Shown here one piece after another: positions 22,494 to 32,720 of a stretch of DNA of 64,000 nt. Made by a program: the position numbers and the translations under genes. Source of the stretch: Labia minor (lineage: Eukaryota > Arthropoda > Insecta > Dermaptera > Spongiphoridae); assembly GCA_963082975.1 (NCBI GenBank), contig OY720345.1:80445034-80509033 (forward strand), read 5' to 3'. The notes under the pieces were generated by a model. It was not told where the DNA came from. It saw only the letters and a list, made by a program, of their open reading frames with translations, and did not search any database. How positions within the stretch are numbered: the first letter of the stretch is position 1; every line of letters begins with the position of its first letter.

Positions 22494-23082
22494 ACTATCT
22501 CATAAGAGATAGTATTGCGATCACGAAAATTTTCGATGGTGAGATTTTGATGTTTTTATACGTTTTAAAGGTTCCTGAATCATTTTCACTAAGGTTGAGA
22601 AAAATGTCTGTGTGTGTGTGTGTATGTATGTAGGCAAGATTACGCAAAAACGGTTTGAGCTAGAATGATGAAATTTGGTACATGGACATTATTCAAAATT
22701 CATAGTTTTCTATCAACTTTTGAGAAATGTAGCTCAACCGGAAGAAGGTCATTACTTACAACGTTTTGATTTTTTTTCCTCTAAAGTGACCGTAAAAATA
22801 AATATATATGTTTGATAATTTTTCACATGATTAATAATTGTATAAAACTGCTATATATAGAATTTCAGTTTGATTGGCTCGCTGAAATTACCAGAATTAA
22901 TTTTTTAACACTGCAAATCTCACGCGCCAACACGACGTGGTGCCATCAACAAAAAGCCAAACATGCGCTGGTTTAATAAATATTATTTATAATATATAAT
23001 TAATTAAATTTAATTTAAATATAATATATTATGTTATTTAATCCAATTCAAATTGCGAGATAGTCGAATGGAGACACTCCAG
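22494..23082 (+). mobile_element. Family B copy 4, the only + strand copy
   Basis: Full length. The 5' end TTTTT-ACTATCTC-ataa-GAGATAGTATTG (22494-22517) is followed by CGATCACGAAAATTTTCGA, GAGATTTTGATG, ATGTCTGTGTGTGTG microsatellite (22603), the ATGAAATTTGGTACATGG box (22665), the CAACCGGAAGAAGG box (22735), CTATATATAG (22849), a CACGTG site mutated to CACGAC, and the 3' end GCGAGATAGTCGAATGgaga then CACTCCAG. The 5' hairpin loop (ATAA) differs from TGGC in other copies while the stem is intact. Confidence 0.85.
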
Positions 23083-23191
23083 CTTATTTATATAGGAAGT
23101 AAAGGATAGGCAACTGGAAAGGATTTTGAATGAAAGCCCCTTCTAGGTAGGCAACCAATGAATACTATGGAAAAACTATTCCTCGATTTTT

Positions 23192-23225
23192 ACCGACCGA
23201 CGATAGTAAGGGAGGTATTGTTTTT
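23192..23225 (+). mobile_element. Family A 5'-end stub 1
   Basis: Only the first ~34 bases of family A: T-run, ACCGACCGACGATAG, TAAGGGAGGTATTGTTTT. Unrelated AT-rich DNA follows. It stops at the same internal point as the stub at 51715. Confidence 0.75.
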
Positions 23226-23229
23226 TCTT

Positions 23230-24949
23230 ATTTCAATTTCAATTCATATGACATTAAATGAAATTAAACGATAACAATAAAAAAATATATATTATTTATA
23301 AAATTTCAATTTGTAATACATATAAAGAAATGATTTAATATACGCGTATACGTTAGTTTAAATATTCAAAGAATAGCCCTATTTTAATATTATAATTAAA
23401 ATTACAACTTTGAGGGTTTTATAATTACACTCATATTTCTGAATTTAATAGCAAGTTGATTTACAAAATTTTCTATTTTAAGTGCATATGATTGATTACA
23501 TGTGTTTAAATTTAAACAAATTTAAATATTCTAATAATTAAATTTATATATAATTTATTATTATTTTTTATAATATCACGTCAAAAAAGAGAATTTATTA
23601 AAAAGAAAAAAAAAGTAATCTATTAATAAATTATAATAGAATATAATAATTTAAAACAAATTTAAAAAAATTAATCAATTTAAGAGACAAAATTTTAAAA
23701 CAACTCCTTTATACCATTTGTCCAATAAATCATATTTTAATTTTTATATAATCAAGAAATCATTTTTGCACTTAAAATATAATAGTAATTAATAATTGAG
23801 TAATTAAATAAAAAAAAACAAAAACAAAGATAATATAATTTAATCATTTTAATTGACGTTTTGAAAATATTTTTACCTTCATAAAACCCTAAAAAAAATT
23901 ATTTCTAATTTTTTTTTTATAAGACATAAATAAAATTTATACCCTTCACTTTTAAATAAAAAAAAATATTCAAATATATAAAGAATAAAAAAAATAATTT
24001 AAGCTAAATATGATTTAAGATTTTATTAAATTAATTAAAATGAGAACTTTTAGAATAAATTAAATACTTGTAATGATATTTGAATATTATTCGAAAATAA
24101 AATAAAATTTTAAATATTATGTTAATTCTTTGTTTGGGAATTGCTAGAATAATTAATTTATATTCATTGTGTAAAATGAATCGACTTGTTCACTCAGCCA
24201 TGAGAGACTCTGGAATGAACTCCACAAATTATATATATAAATTTTTAAAAATTAATTTCTTCGGTTATTGAATAAATATTGATAAAATTTATAGCCTATG
24301 TTCAAATAGAGATATATAAATTCTGATTCTATTCGAATTCCTGTTGTATGGATGAATGTATATTATATAAGCAGTTTATTTTCTGATTCGTATATATAAC
24401 ATATGAGATTAATAGAAGTTTGCTTATCTGACCGCACACCTCACCTCTTCCCCTCACCACCCCACCCCAAGTAATTGGAGAAGTAAATTTTAGCTGTAAA
24501 GCAAAGACTAGCTTGGTAGCCATAACGGACGCTCACACACACTTCTCACCTAAATATACCCTGCCTTTAACTTGGAATGGTCCAAGCCATCTAAAATCTT
24601 TATTCAATATTAATCGTTGAATCCAGTGTGAATATATACAAGTGATTATTTTGAAAATTGCAACACTAATTATGAAATAAAATTGAAAAGTAAGTTTCAG
24701 CATTTCTGACTTAATGTAGGAAGGGTTTCACTTGATTTCTATAGAAATAGAATAAAGATACCATATCATATATATACTATCATTATCGATTTACTTTCAA
24801 TATTGCTTTCTAGATTCATTATTATTAAAAGAACTACATAGAAGTGATTCTACTATTTTTTGTTCATATCTACCATATGTATCATATATCATCCCATTCC
24901 CTCCCTATCTTTCTATGTCTATCATATACCTATACATTAATGTTTTTAT
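23230..24949. other. AT-rich stretch with one GC-richer patch
   Basis: Extremely AT-rich up to about 24180. At 24430-24600 a C-rich/mixed patch (CCTCACCTCTTCCCCTCACC at 24439) has no repeat partner here and could be part of a host leader or regulatory region for the exons just downstream; this is position-based inference only. Confidence 0.4.
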
Positions 24950-24961
24950 TTTTTTTTTCAG

Positions 24962-25046
24962 ATTTACTATGGATGAAATGGTTCATGCATGAATGTTGCA
25001 TCCCCTTTATGCATATGGATATTTCTATCAAACTCACAATTCATAG
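24962..25046 (+). CDS. Candidate internal host exon 1 (coding)
   Basis: A long T-tract ending TTTTTTTTTCAG (24950-24961) is a strong splice acceptor, and CATAG|GTAAGT at 25042-25052 is a near-perfect donor. The 85-base interval is open in one frame through its full length, reading LLWMKWFMHECC, IPFMHMDIS, IKLTIH and ending with two bases of a split Arg codon. It enters with two bases of a previous codon. There is no repeat partner in the window, unlike nearly everything around it. Gene identity is unknown. Codon choice is not distinctive. The exon call rests on splice signals plus phase agreement with the next candidate exon. Confidence 0.45.
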
Positions 25047-25356
25047 GTAAGTTGGTTATTTCTTTGTAAATATTTCACCTATTATATTATATTATTGAAT
25101 TTGGAGAGAGAAACACTATTTGACATTTTTTTAGAATAACTTGCTATAAATAAAAAGCATCTTTGTGAATGCTATGAATTGCATATAGAAGAATTGTTCC
25201 AAAGAAGATTGATCAAATATAATTCATTTGATTTAATAAAAAATAAACACATGATATGCGTATATTAGTTCTACTATATTTTAATTATAATATATACTTT
25301 GATCAGTATATCAGAAATATTTCTTCAATTTAAAATTTATGATTTTATCATTTGAG

Positions 25357-25421
25357 ATGGGTTCTGCCTCCGATGGTTGCTCTTGTAGGTGATGTATTCT
25401 CGGTATTTACAACATTTTGCT
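25357..25421 (+). CDS. Candidate internal host exon 2 (hydrophobic segment)
   Basis: Follows the previous candidate exon by a 310-base AT-rich intron. The acceptor is T-rich and ends ATTTGAG (a less usual GAG). The donor is TTTTGCT|GTAAGA at 25415-25427. Its first base completes the Arg codon left by exon 1, and the frame then reads WVLPPMVALVGDVFSVFTTFC without a stop (21 residues), ending one base into the next codon. The segment is hydrophobic and could be a membrane helix; a receptor or channel is possible but not shown. The next exon was not identified; a LINE relic occupies the DNA from 25523. Confidence 0.4.
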
Positions 25422-25522
25422 GTAAGATAATATAAATTTTTATTCGTTATTGAAATTAAGAATAGACCAACAAAGTAAAAACCAATAATTGCAATAGGAT
25501 TTCAAATTTTTCGAAAATATTC

Positions 25523-27105
25523 TATTTATCTATTTTTCTCTACGTAACTCCAAAGTTACCTCTATCCTGAGCTATAACCATCCCACATTATCTAACCGCC
25601 GCGTTCTTGGTCTTCCAAGCGAACCCCAATCGGTCTCCCCATCAATATATTTTTCGCCATTCTTTCCTCTCCCATTCTAGCCATGTGCCTTGTCCATGGC
25701 AGCCTTCTCGATTTTATAACCCTATGTCTGTAAATGCACAGAGGTCATGCAATTCTTCGTTATGCAGTCTCCTCCATTCATCGGGGACCTTATCCTTCTT
25801 TGGCCTATAAATGCTGCGAAGAATCCTATTCTCAAATACTCTAAATCTACTCTCGTTTCCCAGGATCATAGACCATACTTCACACTCATATAATACAATG
25901 GTAAAATAATTATTTCATATATTTTAATTTTGATCCCCTTTGATAATAAATTTTACGAGATAAGCCCCTTTACTGCATGATAACTGGCGTTACCCGATTG
26001 CAACCTCAATTTAAATTCTTCTAGAATATTATTATTCTTCGTGATTACAGAACCTAAGTATTTAAATTTTTCTACATTTTCAAATTCTAAGTTTTGTATA
26101 TTAAGATTTTGCATATTAATACTCTGTGTAACTACTATCTGCTACTAAATATTTTGTATTAGTCAAGCCCCCCTCCCTCTTTGCCAGCGTTTATTAATTT
26201 TTCTACCACATTTAATTGAGTTTATTGAGTCTCCTATTCTATTTGAATCGTCCGCGTAACCTAATACTTTAATTCTGTTCCCTAATTGGATTTCGTTCGA
26301 TTTCTCCCCAATTTTTCTAATCACGTATTCCAATGATAATTGTAAGTTAATTAAAATTGAGAATATAACCTCTCTTTGTTTTAACCCATTTCGAATTTCG
26401 AAAGTTTCTGATAATTGATTCTCGCATCTTACTCTTCCTTTACTACCTTCGAGAAAAATTTGAATCACACGTACTAGTTTTGGCGGAATTCCCAATAAAA
26501 TTAAAATTTATAAGAGTCGTATGCTTAGAATAGTTGATGAACCGAAATTTTCAATTCGTGTTTTTTTTAATATCTGCTTTAATGAAAATATCTGATTAAT
26601 ATTAATCGATTTGGTCAGCATTCGCATTGATATTCTCCTAATATTTTCTCTGCAAATATGTTATTTTAATAAAATAATATTTGAAAGAATCTTATACGAT
26701 GTGGTCCAAAGAGAAATTCCCCTGTAGTTATTGCAGTCCGTTCTATTTTCTTCTTTTAAAAAAAAGGGATAATGATTACCTCCTGCCATTCCAATGGGAT
26801 TTTTTCCTTATGCCAAATTGAAAGAACTAACTTGTGCATACACTCTACTAAATGCTTCCCATTATATTTAATTAAGCCTGCAGGTATCCCATATATTCTC
26901 GGTGCTTTATTTTTCAATTTCCCCACTATTATTTTTATTTCATGTATCTTCGGTTCTTCTAAATTGATTTCTGCTACGTCTACCACGAGTGTTTCTGATC
27001 TATTACTTCCATTTGAATTAAATAATTTTTTATTATAGTCCCTCCATTTATTTTTAATATCCCCTATGTCATTTAATAATAATTTAGTCAATCATGTTGA
27101 TACAT
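25523..27105 (-). pseudogene. LINE (non-LTR retrotransposon) reverse transcriptase relic
   Basis: The most complete LINE copy, read right to left. At 27091-26756 is the RT entry region (RDYNKKLFN, LKNKAPRIYGIPAGLIKYNG, EKIPLEWQEVIIIPF). A degraded stretch follows with ILGEYQCE and ISVHQLF.AYDS, where the IDFK part of motif A is lost. At 26495-26163 come GIPPKLVRVIQIFLEGSKGR, RNGLKQRE (normally GLKQGD) and the catalytic YADD at about 26247-26258. At 25870-25560 is the C-terminal LRRLRWAGHVARMG-type region in broken frames, ending in an ATCTATTT tail. The endonuclease domain is absent (5' truncation). The clade is not resolved from the sequence alone. Stops and shifts make it non-functional. 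Confidence 0.85.
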
Positions 27106-27109
27106 TAAT

Positions 27110-27530
27110 TGTAGCAAATATCTTTAGAAATATTTCTAATTCTACATTAATAAATATATTATTGCTTTTTTTATTTAATAATTTCAATATTTTATTATAT
27201 TTTTATTACTACTAAATGAGAATGACAACATTAATTAAATTTGATGGAAGAGAGAGAGAGAGAGTAAAACTTATGGGGAGGATTAACTTCGACATCAACC
27301 ATCAATCGTTGCTAGGGGTGTTAACAATTCATAAAAATTCTTGCTTTATATATATATACATTTATCGAATTATTTTAATATATTTTTAATCTTAATCAAT
27401 GTGAACTGTTCAATTTTGTATGTATTTTTTGTATTTCTATGTATATACCAGGTGTGGCCAAACTTTTAGCTTTTAGGGGCTACTTTTTGAATAAAATATA
27501 GTCTATGGATATATTTTAAAATTTTAGAAG
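27110..27530. other. AT-rich spacer with (GA)n
   Basis: (GA)n at about 27249-27264 and short (TA)n; nothing else recognised. Confidence 0.5.
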
Positions 27531-27865
27531 ATAATTAAAGAAGTCATTATATCGCCGATTTAGATATATGAAAGATATGTTAGTTTTAATTATTATAATA
27601 ATATTAATAAAAAAAAATTGTAAATGGAAGGGCTGTTCTTTTTCATTTAAACTTCATTTAAAATAAATACTTCATTTTGGAATGGATATGAGAGGAGGGG
27701 GAGGTAGAGGCAAAATTTGGGTAGGGTAGAGTAGTCTAGGACTAAACGGTGTTTTGAGAAAGGGAAGCCCTTGGATAAAAAGTATATAAATTATCGGGAT
27801 AAGAAAAATATAAATATATGGTATATAAAAGATGTAATAACATATAGGATGATTATGACCTAAAA

Positions 27866-28080
27866 TTATTTTTTAATAAATTTAAAAATAATATCCCGGG
27901 TAGCGAGTAGATTCTTTTCTATAAAGAATTATAAAAAGAATTCTATTTCAGGGATTGGCGTCCCTGCCCTCACGTGAGCTCATGATTTCTTCTAAATCCC
28001 TCTTCTACCTGGAGGAATCATGTCCTTTACCCATTGACGCCTTTCCATCCATTCCCTTACTCTTACTCCCCCCCCCCCCA
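27866..28080 (+). repeat. Repeat F, first unit in duplication copy 1
   Basis: Starts TTTTTAATAAATTTAAAAAT, then CCCGGGTAGCGAGTAG, ATTCTTTTCT..., a CAGGGA-ttggcg-TCCCTG hairpin (27949-27966), then CACGTGAGCTCATGATTTC and a C/T-rich tail (CTTTACCC, CCTTTCC, C-run). Non-coding. Confidence 0.7.
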
Positions 28081-28649
28081 ACCCTGATCATTCAAAAAAT
28101 CAAATTTATACAAATTAATAACAAAATTTCATACAAAAATGAATAAAAGTAAAAAGATACAACAGAATTTTCGCCAGATTTTCAATAAAATGGATTTTTA
28201 GTGAAATATAAATGAAAATTATAATTAATTTTTATTTGGTATCATGTTTACACTTGAAATAAACATTTTCTGATAACAATATATAAAACGCATATCAAAA
28301 TACTCGTTATTCAATGTAGATTCACTTTCACTAGCATTATATAATTTTATGATGCTTCCTTAATTAAATATTAATTATTGAATTTTGACAGTTGCAATGT
28401 GATTTCGGCTGCCATGTTGAATGACGTCGAATCTTTTGATCCATTATATTAAATGATTATTCTTTGCATATCTCTTCTCTCAATACAAGATTATTTTTGA
28501 TTCTTGTATTTCTTGTATTATAACTATTTCCATGATCATTTTTCTCTGTTTAATCAATATTTAATGAATAAAGTCTTTGCCATGTATTGCTTATGGGCTG
28601 AATTTTCGTAGCCTTCAAGTGGATTTCTTTCCTATGTTTTTACTAGTTA

Positions 28650-28725
28650 ATAGAACAGTCGCATCGGATTGGACTCTGAGTAGTAATTTTTTTGTCTGAG
28701 TTCAAATCTTTCAATTTGTTTATTT
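28650..28725 (+). other. Degenerate tRNA-like patch
   Basis: GGATTGGACTCTGAGTAG followed by GAGTTCAAATC resembles the anticodon arm and B-box of a glutamine tRNA, but there is no acceptor stem and the A-box is poor. Duplicated at about 53935-54005 with the rest of the segment. Probably a decayed tRNA or tRNA-derived piece; not called as a gene. Confidence 0.25.
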
Positions 28726-28902
28726 TTTATAATTTTATTCTTTAGATTTTTAATAATATAATTATAAATGTTAATATAATATTATTTAAATTAATTATTA
28801 AATAACTTAAAAATTACTTGAAAAGGAAGGAAATAATTTTATTGTTTTTATATATGAAGCAATAAGAAAAAATTGAATAAGTTTCATGAAATGTAAAATT
28901 AA

Positions 28903-29044
28903 TTTTTAATAAATTTAAAAATAATATCCTGGGTAACGGGTGGATTCTTTTCTATAATCCCAGTAGAAAAGAATTCTATTTCAGGGATTGGCGTTCCTGC
29001 CCTCACGTGAGCTCATGATTTTTACTGCCTTCCCTCTCCCATGA
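28903..29044 (+). repeat. Repeat F, second unit in duplication copy 1
   Basis: Direct repeat of 27866 onward. It has a perfect 11-bp stem ATTCTTTTCTA (28944-28954) pairing with TAGAAAAGAAT (28964-28974), then CAGGGA-ttggcg-TTCCTG (28982-28999) and CACGTGAGCTCATGATTT. It ends in CCCTCTCCCATG. Confidence 0.7.
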
Positions 29045-31727
29045 AATAATTAATTAATTTTAAAAAATTATGCTTTAGTTTAATATTAAAAAAATAAATA
29101 ATTGGATTTTATTAATTAAAGTTCTTTGTGTATACAATTTACAATTTTTTTGATATAATTTTTTAATGAATTTATGAATAAGAAAAATCTCAGAAATTGA
29201 TAAAGATTTCTGGTAATATTTGACTAAAGGGTATAAATTTAAACGATAAAAAAACACTGAAAGTCCCTCATTATTATTCATATGTTTGTGTTTTACTTTT
29301 TATTTTAATACTTTATTATTTATGTATCGTAGTTTAAAAAAATACATTTTTTTTATGGAAAATTTGAAAAAAAATTAATTAAAGTTTTATAAATCATATT
29401 TAAATGAAATAATGATAATGCATCGTTATTTAATAAAATAAAACTAAAGGTAACAAGGATGAGAAAAGTTCACTGTTGTAGTTTTGTTTAGATTACAAGG
29501 TTACATGACAAATTTATGTAATAACTTTTTATTTAATATTAATAATATTACAATATAATAAATATATATTTAGTAATAATATATATAAAATTTAAGTTAT
29601 TTTATTGAGTTGAAAAAATTAAACTGTCTTGTTCAAAACGACACAGACTTGAAGTCTAATCTTTCAAATAATTTTTGATTTTTTGCAAACTAAATGACAT
29701 ATTATATATATTTATGTGTATTTATAGAATGATGAAGTGCGTTATTTTTTTTTCTACCAAAATAATTAATTCTTATCTGCTTTTTCTGGTTTGTTCAAAT
29801 TAAACATGCACTAATGACCAAATTAATATACTTTAAAATTTATATTTAAGATTAGACAAAATTCATTTTTAAACTCTTAAATTCAAATAATCTTGTTCCT
29901 TTCTTCTTGATAGTTTTCACTATTTCCCAACTATTTTAAATGAAATTTTATTATCAATTAAATAGATTTACCAACTTGTTTAAATAAATAATCTGTAATG
30001 GGTTCTCTTTTCTTACTTTCGCTATAGTTTTTAGAAGTATTTTGTTGTTGACAAATTACTAGCAAAAATCTTCTGGATGTGGTGGTTGGGTCCCTTTTGA
30101 AAATTCTTCCAATGACTCTGAGCTGCTTCCACTCCACAAATCGTCAGCTGAAGATACATCTGTTTCTTTTTTTCTTCAATTTCGTTATCTCATAGTTTTT
30201 TTCGTAAACTACCTCCTTGTTTCTTTTAACTCCTTTCCCTCCTTCCTTTAAATCCTTCCTTTTTCTTCTTTTTATCTTCTTGCGGTTTCTTCTCTTCCAC
30301 AAGTTTCTACTTCACTAACGTACTTGTTGAATATAGGGGATTTACCTTTCTTATGTCCTCTTTATTGTTCTTTTGAATCTTGACTTGTAGATGTCGATGG
30401 CAAAGGACTACTACTCTAAGTGGTTAAAGTTACAGAATATTCTGTCATGGTGATAGATTTCCTACTCTCGTAGTCACAATTAACAAAAAAGATAATCTTC
30501 AAAAACATTTCTGTTACTATACTACTATCCCTATACTTTCCTTAGAAAAACAATTGCAAAAAACCTACCAGACACAATTAAAAATATGTTTCACTACAAT
30601 AAAATCACTAAATAATACAAGGCAATGTGAGAATTATTTAACTATTTGTTCCTGGCACAAGTTTAAAATTATTTCAGACGCCATTCACTGAACTGTTTCT
30701 GTACATGGTAAAGAGTATTAGAACTAGTATGTTAGATGCCAATAATATTTTATTTTTTTCTTAAATGTATATGATGTTCAAAGGTACGCTACGGTCAAAC
30801 ATCGTAGGGCTTGCAATATATCAAATGTTGTTCCATAAATAGCCTTTTTTAGTCATTGTAATAGTTCTTCGTAAAGAAATTGGCTTTTGGTTGCCGTCAA
30901 CATACGTAGTTCGTATTCTCCGATTTTTGAAACAATAGGAAATAGGAAAAAAAATTGGAACAGAGGAAATTTTTTGAATCAATTGAATTTCACCAAATTA
31001 TCTTCCATTTCATATTTATGTATGCTACTCTCTATAGATATATCAAATTAATTTTTTAATCAATAATAATAATTTATATAAAAACTTTGTAAAATGTTGT
31101 TAACAATTACAATAATTTTTCTTTTGACATTTTAAGATAACAAAAATCTAGTTACCAATGTAACAATGCCATTATTTTAATCAATAACATTCGTTAGAGG
31201 AATTTAATACCTAAAAATTATACAAAGAATCATCAACTCCTTTTATATACTTTATGAGTTGAAATACAAATAAAATGAATAATGTATATGTCGAGAATAA
31301 AAGGGCTCGATAGATGAATGAACCATTTTGTTTTACAAATTTTAGAGAGATATACTCTCTATCTCTCTTTCTCACTTAGCAAAACATACTTCCTCCTCCT
31401 CTTGTTCCACACCCAACAACCTCCTCAAGCACATTCACAAAACCACACTCACATTAAAAGTGAGAAGGATAATAAAAGGAGCGACTAACATTAATAACTA
31501 CGAGAAAAATGAATAATAAGAAGAATAAAAATGTTTCAAGATTCATAATAAAGACAAATTAAAAGTTTATCCCATTCATTTTATATTGAAATTTAACATT
31601 TTATTTAGTTATGTTTTTATTTCATTCTTTTTTTTTATCTATAATTTATTATTTTTTTTAAAAGTTAGTTAAATTTATAGTTGAGTCTGGGTCATTTTTA
31701 CAAATATTAATTATAGATAGTATTTTT
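29045..31727. other. AT-rich stretch with a possible degraded coding patch
   Basis: Mostly AT-rich. At 30060-30400 the - strand holds a Lys/Glu-rich stretch (KKKKEGFKGRRE-like) followed by SADDLWSGSSSESLEEFSKG, with stops and shifts. It could be a processed pseudogene or gag-like relic, but I cannot name it. A (TC)n-like patch lies at 31345-31375. Confidence 0.35.
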
Positions 31728-32203
31728 ACTTTCCCGCATACTTCGTATAAGGGAAGTATTGGAATCGTCAAAAATTTCGACTTCGAGATTTCGATAGATC
31801 TTGACGTTTTAGACCTCCCTGAGTCGGAAAATACCATTTTTCGAATTATGTCTGTGTGTGTGTATGTAAGTGTATGTATGTATGTAGGTATGTATGTATG
31901 TAATGTCTGTAAGCAAATTTACTCAAAAACTAATCAAGCTAGGACTTCGAAATTTGGTACACCGATATTATTCACAGTTTGTAGATTTCTATCAAAATTT
32001 CGTCAAAATCGGTTAACCGGAAGTGGTACTTTACTTACACTGGTTGCGTTTACCTTTCAAGTAAAGTACCAGTTTGCTTCGAGATATTTGCTTCATATTT
32101 TGTATATAGATTTAAAAATATGAAAAAAATTGAGATACCAAATTTCATCATGATCTGACTACCGGAAGTGACATTTTACCTATACAAGTAGCGTTTCTTT
32201 TTT

Positions 32204-32720
32204 ACCGACCGACGATAGTAAGGGAGGTATTGTTTTCACACCAAATTTCACCTATGGATATTTTTAGGCACATATCTCCACGAATCATGCATTTTCTTAA
32301 CAGAAAAAAGTATTTTTAGCATGATGTCTGTCCGTCCGTCCGTCCGTCCGTATAGATGTATACAGCCTGAACGGCTCAACGGATTTTGATGAAATTTTTT
32401 ATATTTACTTAATACATCAGTAGAATGAATTGATCAACTTTTAGTGCAAATCCGGAAACCGGAAGTGCTAGAATTGCCGATCGAAGAGAGGAAGTGAAGG
32501 GTTATTTTCATATCAAATTTCACGTGAGGACATATCTCCACGTGTTATGCACTTTGTATTGGTTTTATCCTCGAGAAAAATCATCTTCATTAGTTTTTTC
32601 TTAATTTAAAATTATATGACGTCACCCAGCACTTCATGACGTCACAGCCAGCCCTTATATATTATAAATAAAATAAAATTAAAAATATTTATATTATATC
32701 CATATCTGTTTTTTTTACAT
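32204..32720 (+). mobile_element. Family A copy 6 nested in family C, 3' truncated
   Basis: Starts TTTTTT-ACCGACCGACGATAG and runs through the hairpin unit, GTCCGTCCGTCCGTCCGT (32330-32351), the GATTTTGATGAAAT box, CCGGAAGTGCTAG, the CRE pair and the CCATATCTGTTTTTTTTAC region. It stops before the 3' SIR and hairpin. Family C sequence resumes with CAGTTAACCGGAAGTAGC. Confidence 0.8.
32617..32644. promoter_or_regulatory. Paired perfect CRE palindromes in family A copy 6
   Basis: TGACGTCA at 32617-32624 and 32637-32644, spacing 20 bp. Confidence 0.6.

Larger units (their letters stand above)
27531..29044 (+). repeat. Segmental duplication, copy 1 (empty-site copy)
   Basis: This ~1.5-kb block is repeated at 51884-54329, near-identical by eye over long runs. 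It lacks two segments present there: family A copy 8 and a ~315-bp segment with two hairpins. The A-element site here is an uninterrupted run of nine A at 27609-27617. The block itself contains two copies of repeat F in the same orientation, about 1 kb apart. No protein-coding gene is recognised. It may be a transposable element of unknown type rather than a chromosomal duplication, because F also occurs alone at 61 kb. Confidence 0.85.

Noticed and set aside
28650-28725. Glutamine-tRNA-like sequence
   Set aside because: No acceptor stem, poor A-box, and its copy at 54 kb has the same defects. It is listed only as a low-confidence tRNA-like patch.
30060-30400. Lys/Glu-rich reading on the - strand as a host exon
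   Set aside because: Stops and frameshifts interrupt it and no splice signals frame the readable parts. At best it is a pseudogene of unknown origin.
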